This document shows, piece by piece, positions 33,395-45,140 of a DNA stretch of 64,000 bases. The notes under the pieces are model-generated. The model was not told the DNA's origin, searched no databases, and saw nothing but the letters and a program-made list of their open reading frames with translations. Position 1 is the first letter of the stretch; each line of letters starts with the position of its first letter. The position numbers were made by a program, and so were the translations under genes. This DNA is from Vandiemenella viatica (taxonomy: Eukaryota; Arthropoda; Insecta; Orthoptera; Morabidae), in assembly GCA_031002005.1 (NCBI GenBank), contig CM061919.1, forward strand, positions 34,747,088 through 34,811,087, written 5' to 3'.

Positions 33395-33876
33395 CCTGCT
33401 GTAGCCACATCTGAGTTTCCAGAGGAATCTCACTTCTGAGTGACTGCTGGAGTACTTCATGTGTTCCAGGAGGGCAGCTTCCTGAAGAGCTGGGGTCTAC
33501 ACCGCAGTCGATACCAGGATGAGAGCTATGGTCTCACGTCACACACTCACCCTTCGACCAACCACCTGGATGTGAGGATAAGAATGAAACTTCATTCACA
33601 AGCTGGACAGTCAAAGAACTGTTTAGTACCTAACATTTTATTTTTTCAGTTTTTTTGTGTTATTTAGTGTAGTTTTGTAGGGCTGATTTATTAGGATTAG
33701 ATATTTAACTGTAACTTTTTCCTGATTTAGTTGCTACCGCATTTATGGGATTATTTACATTAATAGTATTAACATAATTTGTTTTTTAAACATGGTCTTA
33801 AGGGAAGATTAGCTGCCCAGTTTAGCCTCTAGATGCTGGGTCAAATGTAAATGGAAATAAATAAATAAATAAATAA
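30878..33876 (+). mobile_element. R1-clade LINE, 5'-truncated, with 13-bp TSD
   Basis: ATCAACTAACCTG flanks it at 30865-30877 and 33877-33889. The 2999-bp insert begins inside the endonuclease domain and ends with an (AAAT)n tail at about 33855-33876. It lies inside a Tc1-like transposon, in the same orientation. Confidence 0.9.
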
Positions 33877-34649
33877 ATCAACTAACCTGGCGTAATGCGA
33901 AACACAAATGGACATGTGAATGGCGTAAATTTGTGTTTAGAGACGAGTCTCGATTCTGTCTGTGGCAAAGTGATAATCGACGACATGTTCGCAGGCTTAG
34001 TGGAGAAACGGCTTACCTACTGTGATTTCAAAACGTCACGCAAGTGCAGCCACTGGTGTCATTTTTTGGCGGCAATCAGTTTCGACAGCATGACTGAGTG
34101 GGTTGTTGTTGAAGGCAATGACAGCCCATTACTATGTGGACGGGGTACTGCATCTTATTGTGATACCCTTCATATTCACCATCCAAATCCCATTTTCCAA
34201 CAAGATAATTCCCGTCCTCATGCTGCGGCCATCGTCACACAAGCCTTCTAAGGATTTTCGATCACAATTTGGACAGCACGGTTACCAGATTTGTCCTCAA
34301 TAGAGCATGTCTAGGATACCAGGAGTAGACACTTTAGATAACATGGTCACCGAGCACAAACTGTGCAACAATTGAATGCAAAAGGCATGCACGCGTAGTG
34401 AGACATACAGCAAGAAGACATCCGAACACTTGTTGTGTCAATGCCGGCAAGGATCCACGAATGTATTGGTACTGAAGTTGGGCGCATTTTTCACTGACAA
34501 CTGTTTCTAAAGGTAATAACTTAGCCTGATTCATTTACATTTATTATCATTTCTTCTAGGTATGGCCCTGGATATATCTTCAAAGTTCCCTAAAATTCTA
34601 CCAATCATGTATGCGTGTTGTGATTTTAATTTCTGCCAACGTTACTATA

Positions 34650-35561
34650 GGCTGACCATAAGATTCCGCTATAAATTTAAAAAAAGTCGAAAGCCACCCA
34701 TTTGTTATTGAAACGTTAACATAGGCTGTATTTAAATGACTATACAATCTTGGTATTTGCAGGACCAAGGGAAATTGAGAGGAAAGTTAACAGAAGTGAC
34801 TTGATCCAAGTGGAAGCAATTCCAGACCCAGATAGGGTCCCGTTGGTGCAAACCCAGGATCCGGGTCCCACAAGTTGGGAGACCCTGGGGGATACTGTAT
34901 AGTCAGAGAAGCAACTCTACATTAAGCTCCTTCATAAAAATAGAAGAATAAATAAAATATAATTAAACGTTAATTTAAAAAAACAACGGGCCAGATAATA
35001 AATGAACAAGCCTTTGCTCTGTAGCGTACAAATAAAGATGTAAACGGCTCGAATGTTCGTTCAGTTTATGATTAAAGCTCAATTTTTGTTCAGGAACAGA
35101 AGTTCGACATCCCTGTCGATTTAAGGAACCCATAAGAATTTAGGTAACTGTATTTGACAGAGAGGTTACCCATAATATAAATATACTTCTGTAAATTTAA
35201 TATGGAAAGTTCTTACAGTATCATACGCTTATTTATTTCTCGCGACCATATTTGCATATTCTCGATCAGTAGAAAGCATAGCAAACTTACATGAACCTAG
35301 AGTTAAAATGCTTGCTAATGTTACGATTTCGCTAGCAAGATACGCGGTTCCGACTGTTTTAAACACATGCCCTACAAAAACTGATTACCAACGACAGACA
35401 ATACCATCAACGAAACTTGGACTCGTTCGGATTGACTTGAAACCTGACAGTATTGCTAGTTAAATGCACAGTTTGCCCAATCATCTTATTTACATAAATT
35501 CGAACGTGATACGATTTCATGTCGAGTATAGGTGCACTGTCACAATAGGTAGGTACGCAGA
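34650..35561. other. Unassigned stretch between Tc1 and hAT elements
   Basis: No coding domain or repeat recognised. By the nested model it would be interior sequence of the old LTR element. Confidence 0.35.
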
Positions 35562-36190
35562 GTGTAAATTAGACTTGCGCATAATAGTTCGCAAAGGGGA
35601 GCGCTCAGTTTAGTTCGCAGCTCCCTCGTGAACTAGTTCGCTCTGTTAGTTCGTCAATTCGCGTCTCGAATTCAGAGAAACAGATCGTTCGCTCGTCTTG
35701 CTACTGCACACGCTATTTTGTTTGTTATGTCAGTTTTATTAGGACATAATCATTTTTTTTGTCGTTTCTAAATGGAATTATTACTTATTGCTTAATAATA
35801 GCCCTTTCAAATTACATTAGCATGAACAGTTGCCGCCGATAAACCAAAGTGCTCATTGTCCTTTACACAAATTGGTAAATTGAATAACTGTGCTGTTTTT
35901 ACTATTTACTTTACATGCATTCATAGGATATTAATTTTTAAATGGATTTATTTATTAGTTCATGGGAGAAACATTACTTATAAAAGGCGCTAATGATCCT
36001 GCCGTCGACGCGACCTTAAACCCCAACAACACAACATTACTTATAAAATATTATTAATGTGTTTATTTTGATGAATTAAAATACCCGTTTATAAGTAATC
36101 GGCTTTTTTATTTAAATTAAGTTTTGGCAATCATGAACAAAATATAATTCTACTATTGGATACAAGTTAAGTACTATATGACAGAAACAA

Positions 36191-39087
36191 TCTATATATC
36201 TATAAATGAGAAAATGAGAAAGTTCGGATGTGTGTTTTGATGTACGTTGGCAATCAATCACGCCTTATTAACTCGACATATTTAAATGAAATTTGGCATG
36301 AAGTCAGTTAATTGCGTGCGAAGTGCAATAGGATAGATTTTATCCCGCAAAAACGCATAGTTCTTTTAGAAATTGCCATTAATATCAATTCGGAAGCAAC
36401 AAAGAGTTTCCTACTTCGTAGATAGCCGTGCCACGTTTACTCTTTGCTTTTTAAGTAAATCGCAAACACTTATACTCAGAAATAAAAGCAGAAAGCTACT
36501 TATATATGCAAGTTTGTGTTTAGTTTAAAAGCCATAAAACTGACGCACTTGACAAATAATAGTTTTGAAGCAGGAAATATAAATCTGTTCTTAACCTTAA
36601 ATTCAAAAAAGAAAGGTAGGTACTGTTGTCAAGTTCGCAAAGAGATGTTTTCAGTTGCGTACATAAAATACTATGACATATCAAATATTACACCATAATT
36701 TCGTTCGTAATATGTGCGTTATAATAAATATAAAAAATCAAAGCTTGGAAAAAAAGTAAAATGCTATGAGTATACCAGCACGAAAGTCGGTTCACTGAAA
36801 GTGCAAAATGTTCGTGCCCCAAATGTCGCATTTATAAAAATGTAAAGGATTCCATTCTATCTCGGTTATTTCCTGTTTCTTTTTTGTTACTATACAGTCT
36901 GTGTATTACAAATTATTTTTGCCGAAATTTAAAACTTAACTAACCCTTTTTATTTTTTTTTCAGAATTTTTGTACGAATAGTACTGCTTTTTATTTACTG
37001 TTCAATATTCTGCAAATATCTATCGAACGCTACACTTAAAACGAATGTATTCAATGGGCTAATGTATAAACTTATGGTTTCATGAAGTAACACTGAAAGT
37101 CGTTTAAAACACAATACACCTCATTTGCACGGAGCATAACAACTAAATTCCTTCTGCCATCAGCTGTAACAAAAAACATTCTGGTCCAGGCAGCATTTCA
37201 ACCAAACCACATTTCTGCTAATACTGCCGCTACAAAATCAAACGATACGAACACATCTCAACACATTAAATGCTCTGGACCTACATTTCGAGTGGTAACA
37301 GAATTTTCTATATCAAAATTCTTAATTAGTATATCATAAATTACTATCACAATTAATTTCATTATACACCTTACTAAATCACGAGCAATAAAAGTCACTT
37401 TATCGCGATGTACATTTGACCTGCAATATTAACGATCGTAGAGAATTATGGACTTTCCGTTGTACACTGTAAGTTAAAAGCATTTTAGCATAAATTTTTT
37501 AATTACGTTACCTCAATAACTGTCATGAAGCTGACGACATAGTTCATGCGGCTGAATGTAGTTTTAGACGTATTCAGTATTTAATTTACTGCGTTAATAA
37601 TAAGTCAAGTTTATTTCGCTATTCATGACGTCACTAACATACAATATAGTGAATGTATTAATGTGCGAGTGATAGAAGCTTTGATTTTCTAGCGGTAATT
37701 TTAAAACGCAGCCTGGGCCAGAATAAGAACTTAAACATTATTAGTTATTAAGCTTCTTTCATGAGCGCCATTTTAGTGACATAATGTATCGCTTTGTACC
37801 GATATTGTATCAAAAGATCTATATTAAGCTTGGACGATTTAGCAGAACCATGCGGCGTTGCCCGAAATAATTTTTTTAAATTTATCAATGTTTTATTCAG
37901 ATAGTGGAGTGGCGGAAAAGCGGAGTGGTAATTCGCCGGTAGTCATTCAATTCTGTATGCAGAATAAGAAACCGAATATGAAGAAACAATCTATTACTAC
38001 TTTAATATTGAAATTTATATTTTAGCGCAGAATTAATGGATCGAAACGAATGAACTATAGTAAACTGGTCTATAGGCAATTCAGTTGTTTCCAGAGATAG
38101 AGAAACCATTACCGCAATACCTCTGATTATTATGGATAAAAGAATCAATTACTACTATAATATGTAAATTTCTGTTGATGGAACCAATATATCCTAAAAA
38201 ACAAAATCAATATTCAAAGAGGAAATTAAGTTCTTCTTTTTTAAAGATTTTTTTCAGTACTGAATGCAAATCAAAATATTCATTTTTAGTATCGCAATTT
38301 TACTAATGGAAATGAACGTCCTTGGGCCACTTAAGTATTTATTTGCTGTTTGGATGTTAGTATTTTTTTGGTGTTGATATTTAGTCGATTCCATCAATGT
38401 ATTGCTAATATTTTGACGTTTTGAGCTTCCATTAATTAAAATTATATTCATTTTTATTCGCGTGATGAAATTAGTAATTTTAAGAGATGTTGGGTAAACG
38501 AAATTCAAATCTTTCAAAGAAATGTAAGAAAACTAGGGCTATGAAAATAGCCAAAACCTAGGAGACAAATCCTCAATATTGTATATACGGATATATTAAA
38601 CTGAAAATACTCCTTACAAACTGAATATTTTTACTGCTTTATCAATTCAGTGAAGTAGTTGTGGAACATAAATAGATTTTTGTTATTTTATTGCAACATT
38701 TATTACTACTATTACTAATAAAAATAGCTATTAAATAAACTGTATGGTCGTATTGACCTGGTGACAAGACTTCTTTACGTCTCCGGAATCAGTCCCTTTC
38801 GCAGCCTCTTAACGTAACCCAGTAATCCTACCGGACATAGAGGACCCACAGTTCAACACGGAATCAGAACAAAGTGAGCATTCTGGCGTAATTCACATCA
38901 CACACCAACCTATGCCAGAGGTGAAGGTCGAGCTAGGGACCTTTGAAAATCCTCGCCAAGACTGGAATTCAAGCTGGGGACTTTTCCATCTCCAGTTGGA
39001 CGCCCTAACCACTGAGCAACCAGACCTCTCAAGAAAATCTTATATTACAACACTTTTCAACGCGGACGAAGTCGCGGGTAACTGCTA
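36191..39087 (+). mobile_element. Non-autonomous Helitron-like element
   Basis: The 5' end is TCTATATATC. The 3' end has a GC-rich hairpin at 39061-39076 (CGCGGACGAAGTCGCG, six pairs with one bulge) followed 7 nt later by CTAG. It sits between A and T, the Helitron insertion rule. The early text AATGAAATTTGGCATGAAG is of a kind common near insect Helitron 5' ends. No Rep/helicase coding is present. Length 2.9 kb including a SINE. Confidence 0.65.
38750..39032 (-). repeat. tRNA-derived SINE inside the Helitron
   Basis: On the minus strand TGGTTGCTCAGTGGTTAGG (A-box, about 39008-39026) is followed by GCTTGAATTCC (B-box-like, about 38965-38976), then a body of some 200 bp ending near GTCACCAGGTCAATA. 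This is typical of a tRNA-headed SINE. No clear duplication or poly(A). Confidence 0.5.
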
Positions 39088-39845
39088 GTATTACCTATAT
39101 TATTAAGAAAAGTAACAGTAATACTTCCAATGTGATACCTAACAATTAGACATATAAAAATGACAGTGACCATTGAATGAGAAAGTGGTAACAATAACGA
39201 AAGTGCGTAAATTTCCAGTAAATTGGAAGTCATTGAGCTATTTTTTTATTAGTGTAGGGGAGGAAAATCCAACACACATTCACAATATTTTGGCGACGAA
39301 TGAAACTGATGAAGACACAAAAGTTAAAATCTTTTTGAATTTCGCAAGTCATTTCTTTACAAAACTTTCACAAATCTGTTAACCAACAGACTGAGATAAG
39401 TATTATATTATGTCAGCTTTAAAATTAGCGCTAGAAAAATGTAAAAGATACTGTTTCTTTGGTTAAGAAAACAAGAAAAAGCCTTTAAAAGCCATATTCT
39501 CCACAGAAATTGATAATGTAAAAAATAATGCCCTAGTATTCGTTGATAAATGTCTTGAGTATCTTAGTAAATAGTTAGATTTTAATGAAAGCAATTGGTT
39601 ATACAGAATCCAAAAATTAAATTCAAAACACAGGGTTTCATTTGATGACGGTGATACTATATTAGAGGTTATAAATTTACGAGAAAAAATGAGTATCGAA
39701 GTGAACAAACTTTACTCTGAAATAACAATATTATACGAAATCCAGGTAAAAGTTGAAGAAGTATTTCATCAATAAAAAATGAGCTTTTGCTCGAAATTAA
39801 TTTGACAACTGAAAGTGATAAAGCATATGACAATTTTACTGTAGA

Positions 39846-39873
39846 CAAAAAAAAAAAAAAAAAAAAAAAAAAA
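39846..39873 (+). repeat. Poly(A) tract
   Basis: About 27 A in a row within the right part of the hAT element. It could be the tail of an unrecognised retroposon ending here. Confidence 0.85.
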
Positions 39874-40077
39874 TAAAGATGCAAGAAGTGCAAAAAATAT
39901 AGCTTAAAAAATGAAATAGTAAAAATATACCTTTTATCCTTTTCTATTCTTTCGTAAAATATTATATTTTTGAAGTGTACTATATTTTTATAGGTTATTC
40001 TTTTTAAAAAATACTACCATCAACCGAAAAAATATTGTAAACCCTAGCGGCGAATGGTGCTAGTTCACTGCCGGAAG

Positions 40078-40259
40078 CGCTCAATTTAATTCGCGAACGG
40101 TACCGCTCAGTTTAGTTCGCGACCGACAGCGCTCAGTTTAGTTCACGACCGGTACCGCTCAGTTTAGTTCGCGAACTGTACCGCTCAGTTTAGTTCGCGA
40201 ACTGTACCGCTCTGTTTAGTCCGTGACCGACAGCGCTCAGTTTAGTTCGCGACCTAGGT
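40078..40259 (+). repeat. 26-bp minisatellite, seven units
   Basis: Seven consecutive 26-bp units of the type CGCTCAGTTTAGTTCGCGAC plus six variable bases (CGACAG, TGTAC variants). The unit resembles the hAT subterminal sequence at 35610-35640, so the array probably arose by amplification of the element's own subterminal repeat. Confidence 0.92.
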
Positions 40260-40562
40260 CGCTCCCCTTGCTCGCTCGCTTTGCTAGCGCTACTGCACGC
40301 GCTCTCTTGATTGTTATGGTAGTTGAGGTTATCGATGGTTGTCTTTTAATTGTTAATGGGATCAAAGTGTAGGGTCTATTTAATTTTCACATTCCATGTT
40401 AAATTTCCGTTTGTGACTTCTGCAATAATTATTAATGTTGAACAGTTTATTTTTCTTTTCAATGTTATCTGAAAAAACCCAACTGCTTTAAGTCAAAACT
40501 GAAAGAGTCTCTGCTTCAGAACCCATTTTACTCTGTGAAAGAATTTTCTTCTTGGAATTTTG

Positions 40563-41165
40563 TAACTAAGAATGACTGATAAAATAGTATGTATGGTGTA
40601 TGGATGGGGAAGGGGAAAAAGTTGTCCACAATTACTAAAATGATACATGGTTTTTTTCTTTCTGTTGAAACTTTTGACAAATGAAGTAATTACACTGTTT
40701 ACAAAATTTCATTCATATATAGTAACTAACATAGGATAGCATGCACTCAAAAGTGCTGTGAAAAATTATCATACTAACAGGTTTTTAAGTAGTTGTCAGC
40801 CTATGAGTTGTAGGAAATATAATTGATATTATTAATAGGCGTGTGTACTGTTTCACATAAATAGAAACTAACATGATATAATGTGTAGTCGCAAATTACA
40901 GTGAAACTTATCATGGTAACTGGTTGGTAAGAAAATAACTGGTTATTAGACGCTAGTAACAAGTGTATACACTGTTCCACAATTAACTCGGGATTGTATT
41001 TGTAGATTACAGGAGATATTGGTTATACTAATGGGTTGTAACTAACTTGTCAATATTATCAATTATATAGTAATATTGACATTACAAATAAATGTATGTA
41101 CTGTTCCACATCCCCGAGATTATTCTCAAATGGGATCAAAGTGAACATGTCTATCTATCTATCTT
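40563..41165 (+). repeat. Dispersed repeat copy B with (TATC)n tail
   Basis: About 600 bp, plus strand, very similar to the inverse of 16808-17335 and ending in (TATC)n at 41147-41164. Shared words include GACTGATAAAATAGTAT, TTTGACAAATGAAGTAATT and CTGTTCCACATCCCCGAG. It has no coding capacity. Confidence 0.85.
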
Positions 41166-41374
41166 TTTATATCTGTGTCTTCATTGAAATGTGTCCACAG
41201 GGAACTGTGTTTCCTTTTAGATAATAAACTAAAACAAAAGTTGGTCTTCGGGAAAGGATCGAACGAACTAACGAACTAAGGAGCGAGAGATCTGGGAACT
41301 AGTTCGCGTAGTTCGCCTGTGGGAGCGCTCTACCGAACTAGTTCGTTTGCGAACTACACAAGACTAGTGTAAAT

Positions 41375-42057
41375 CGGTTAACGCGAAATGTACTCAATTT
41401 ACACATCACGAATCTGTCAGATGATAAATTCAAAAATTACTAGAAAATACTTCAATGCACTTGTGAATCTTAGCTAGACAGCTAATAGGATTCTAAACAA
41501 ACAAAACAATTTTGAAGCCTAGACTACGCGTATTCCGACATACGCTTAGTTGTTTTTTTTTTTTTTTTTTGTTTTTTTTTGTTTTGTTTTTTTTTTTTCA
41601 AAGGAAAATCTAACATTTTTCTTGAAGTAATTTCGAGGATTTTCAATTTAACTGTCTAATTACCATGATTTTAACAATTTTAGATATTTATAATATATCC
41701 TTTAATTTTAAAACTAAACCTCTCTTTATACAAGAAAACTTACATTATATCCACAGCCGCGCCGCTTCTAACAAACCAAACAACAGTGACGAATGGCATG
41801 CACAATGAGTTCCTGTGATTGTTGGAGCTACAGAGCGATGCTCTCTTTGTTAAGCGTACGATGTTGCCAATAATTATACTCTACTGTAATGAAAGAGCAC
41901 AGCCCCCTGGATCGTATTTCAATAAGCGATAGAACAACTTAAAAACAAATATCCAAAACATTAAAGGTAGATGTGTTTCGAAACCAAAGGATAAAAGAAG
42001 TCTATCAACAAAAATAATAATAATAATAATAATTTTTTGTATCACACAAATTTCGAT
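41375..42057. other. Unassigned AT-rich stretch with poly(T)
   Basis: Contains T-rich tracts at 41551-41599 and short (AAT)n at about 42015-42035. No gene recognised. Confidence 0.4.
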
Positions 42058-42146
42058 TACTAATTTCGCTATGCGGGTGTCACCCCCAAACGGGTGACAC
42101 CCGGGGTGGACCGCCCCCACCGCCCCGCCCCCCTTGCTACGCCTTG
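42058..42146. mobile_element. hAT-type terminus with GGGTGTCACCC repeats
   Basis: On the minus strand it starts AAGGCGTAGCAAGGGGGGCGG and then repeats GGGTGTCACCC/GGGTGACACCC. This is the counterpart of the terminus at 27945. The outermost bases are altered and no duplication was confirmed. Confidence 0.5.
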
Positions 42147-42950
42147 CACCTCTTTATTATTCCTTTAACCTTCCTTTTTGTTTAATATTTATTTTCGTCG
42201 ATTTATCTTTTATTTCTACATTTCTTTGCCTTCATTTATTACATTTTCTTCTCCATTATTCTTCATCACTACTGAAAAACTCCTTTCCTTCATATTTACT
42301 GCTACTCTCTGGTTCCTTATTATTATTATTTTTTATCTTCTTTCTTTTTTTATTAATCAGTTCTAACAAATTTTATTTTGAAGTAAAGGTTCTCGTTGTT
42401 ACAGTTTGTTTCCTTTTCGTTGTTTGGACACCCGTTTTGTTCGTCTTTATTTTCACTTGATTTCAGATATTTTCCATTATTTTAATTTTCGCTTTTTACA
42501 ACACAACTTTACGCTTTACCAAATTTTTTCCTTCGTGGTTTAGATTTAAACCTCTTTTCTTTCTCTTTTTCCATCTTTCCTCCTTAGAAGATTGAATGCT
42601 GAAACTCAGTATTAATTGTGCCCACATTTCGACAAAATCATCAGTCGCATTTCTGATTTTAGCTATCCCATACTGCTTCTTCGCTCCTATCACTCCCGTT
42701 GATTGATCTTCTTCTTTTCTTCCTTTTTCCTGTTTTATGATTTTCGCCATTTCCGCGATCACTCCTGTCTTCCATTCGTAAATATGATCTTTGAATTCCT
42801 GGTTCTTCTCCTTTAATTTAGCTACGTCGTCATCGCACTTTCTTTATGTGCGGAAAATTGCTACTCTGCATACTGTCCTTTCGTCGTCTTCCTTTGTTAA
42901 CTCTGTTTTTGGCTCTTAAGGCACGAACAGACTGTCACATTCGTTTAATT

Positions 42951-43415
42951 TAGGGTTACCAGAATTTTTTCTCCAAATCCGGGGACGCTTCACAACTTTT
43001 TCAGTAAAATCCGGGGACGCTTTCCGTATTTGTCCTAATACGCGTTGTACTTTTATAAGTTATATGATTAAAGGCTGGGTTAACTTAAAAGCCACATATT
43101 GTTTATATTTTGTGTTTTAAATGAGGACAGCCATGTTACACACAGCAAGGAGACTTGATTTTCCAAATCTGTTGTGTCTAAGACGCAGTATCCTTGTAAT
43201 TTTCTTTTATTCCTAGGCACATACAAGGAAAGAAGTGTGCTTCATATCTCTTGTTTAAACGAATGCATTAGCAAATCAGGGCTTTAAAAGAACTCTCGCT
43301 TGATTAAAAAACAAAAAAATTCTGAGGACCACAGTAATAATCCGGGGACATTGCGGGGACGAAATCTGTCCGGGGACAGAGGGCTAAATACGGGGACTTT
43401 AATTCGTCCTTCCTG
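42951..43415. mobile_element. Small hAT-like element with CCGGGGAC repeats
   Basis: It interrupts the gag-like region. The left end TAGGGTTACCAGAATTTT resembles the inverse of the right end (CAGGAAGGACGAATT). Words ATCCGGGGAC/CCGGGGAC recur at both ends (42977, 43009, 43342-43372). hAT-like terminal style; the 8-bp duplication is not visible. Confidence 0.4.
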
Positions 43416-44949
43416 ATAAAAAAAAATATCTAACTTCATCTTCTGTAACATCCTTGGCTCTTTCTTTTCCTCCTTTCTTATTACTAAGTTCACTTCTTCA
43501 TCAGTCACAATACTGACCATTTCCGAACATCCGTCTTCTTCACTTGATTCCTCCTCTGATACAGCATCTTCTGAAATCATACTTTTATTGTCCACATCAT
43601 CCACCACTTCCTCATAAGAAATACGTTCCTTCTGATTTTCATTTCTCCATTCATTTATCTTCATAAAATCGGAAATTCTTTCTTCTGTCCAGCTATATTT
43701 AGGGCTCTCCCAACTCTTAATTTATTCTTTTCCAATTTAACACATACCACCAATGTAGAGGTGCTTCCTGTGTTAGCTTCACTTCATTAATGTAACATTT
43801 CGCTAAATTACAATTTTATTCGTAATAGTCATAATCCTTTCGGTCTCGATCCAGTTCACCTTTTATGTTTACTGCCTTAAATTCTCCTTTCTTGATATTA
43901 CCATCATTAAATTTTGGTCCTGTACCCTTCCAGTCCGAAACCGAACGGACCGCATCAGTGCCCATTAACAGTTTTCCTTCCTTTCTTGATTTCGCCGAAA
44001 TCTGCCTTCGCCTCCTTCTCGTCGCTCTGCATTATAATTTGACCCCTGATTATATTCCTTGTTTGCCGCAAAAAACTTTCCACCATTTCCGGGAATACTT
44101 CTTTCGAAATAGCCTCTTCCTCTGTTTTCTGCCGGGTGTCTCACCATTTGACGGTCATTATCTCCGTAATTCCCTCTTGCAGTTACTTGGTTCATGTTAG
44201 AATTATTTCTCCAGCTGTATCTCCTTACATTGTTACAATAATTATGCTCTTTGGGTTTTTCAACAATCTCTTCCCGTGATTCTTGCCACTTATCTATTAT
44301 ATTCACAGCGTCCAAAAATTAATCTACGTCGTGCCACTATTGTACTATCAGTTTGTCTTGCATAGCCCTAGGTATCTTCTGAAACGAAACCTCCAGTTTT
44401 TCATCTTCGTCAAACGGATCATCCAAAAAAATCCAATTTCCTTAACATTATTTCGCAAAAACCACGTACGATGCCGTCTTGCTTACTGTAGTGCCTACAG
44501 TTTCTGAAATCGCTCTTCACCTTCCGCTGTTTCTGCTTCGACCAGTATTTGTTCAAGAATATTGCTTCAAATGTCACACAATCCGCACTCACATTACAAC
44601 CCCAGGCATACGCATCTCCATGTAGCATGTTTTTCACATACTTGATTTTATTAGTATACTCCAAATGTGTTGGCAAATCACTGCAATATACCTTTACAAA
44701 AAATGGCAGGATGCATTTCACTACCCGGTATAAATTTTATTTCAGGCAACTTGAGTTGATTATTCATCACTACAAGCAGACCTCCCTCCATATCTTTGTT
44801 GTTTCATGTTCTTCAGTTCCTTATCCATTAATTCTGTTATTTCGGTGAAACGCGACTCCTTATAGTCCGCAATTTCAATCTTTAAATTACAGTATCACCT
44901 ACTTTGCTGCTGTTTCAAATCCTCAATTTCTTTGATTAATTGACTTTCC

Positions 44950-45140
44950 GGTTATGCCGCGTTGTTTATTTCATTACCAAAGCTTTCGGCTGGTATCCTC
45001 CAGTCTTCGTCAGAGATACTGTTTATGTTGACATAGCAACGAGCGCCAAGCATCGCAGAGTAAGAGGCCGCTATCTTCGTTGATGTTGTTGGTGTTTTTT
45101 TAAAATTTCTGCTGCCTCTTTCACCCGTCGGGGCCACCAC
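44950..45140 (-). mobile_element. Unclassified short insertion in gag
   Basis: About 190 bp that break the minus-strand gag-like reading. It is GC-richer than its surroundings and contains CTGACGAAGACTGG ... CCAGCCGAAAG on the minus strand. Edges are approximate and the family is unknown. Confidence 0.3.

Larger units (their letters stand above)
30510..34360 (+). pseudogene. Tc1-like transposase, interrupted
   Basis: The N-terminal part near 30510-30620 starts MPRRRVTTLY and shows HTH-like sequence with VNRLVTQWMKEG. After the LINE, from 33895, words in the usual order appear: WTCEWRKFVFRDESRFCL (first catalytic Asp in the DES motif), a GGNQF-like segment, and FSNKIIPVLML for the canonical FQQDNARPH region (the second Asp region is degenerate). 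Frames shift several times. The family is the DDE transposase of Tc1-like elements. Decay probably preceded or accompanied the LINE insertion. Confidence 0.7.
30266..34647 (+). mobile_element. Tc1-like transposon split by a LINE
   Basis: Flanked by TA (30264-30265 and 34648-34649). The left end CAGTAACTGAAGGGGCAAAT pairs with the inverse of the right end (TAGTAACGTTGGCAGAAAT), and the match continues through AAAATC-CAACAC, giving TIRs of about 34 bp. Removing the LINE (30878-33876) and one duplication leaves about 1.37 kb, a normal Tc1-like length. Confidence 0.82.
35570..41366. mobile_element. 5.8-kb hAT element with 8-bp TSD GTGTAAAT
   Basis: GTGTAAAT occurs at 35562-35569 and 41367-41374. 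The element starts TAGACTTGCGC and ends with CACAAGACTA, whose inverse is TAGTCTTGTG. AGTTCGC/GCGAACT words crowd both ends. An 8-bp duplication plus TAG-type termini indicate hAT. No transposase was recognised inside; a Helitron, a SINE, a 26-bp minisatellite and dispersed repeat copy B account for much of it. Confidence 0.82.

Noticed and set aside
40078..40259. Regular short repeats resembling a CRISPR array
   Set aside because: Units are directly abutting with no unique spacers, and the setting is a eukaryotic hAT element.
42134..42460. Hydrophobic plus-strand frame that looks like a membrane protein
   Set aside because: It is the antisense shadow of the Lys/Glu-rich minus-strand gag-like tail and shows no independent support.
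43284..43664. Acidic open frame as an independent host gene
   Set aside because: It continues the minus-strand gag-like region, and its last part runs into a small inserted element.
44976..45015. Hammerhead-ribozyme-like core on the minus strand (CTGACGA ... GAAA)
   Set aside because: The helix next to the core has mismatches and extra bases, and I could not form helix III or place a cleavage triplet.
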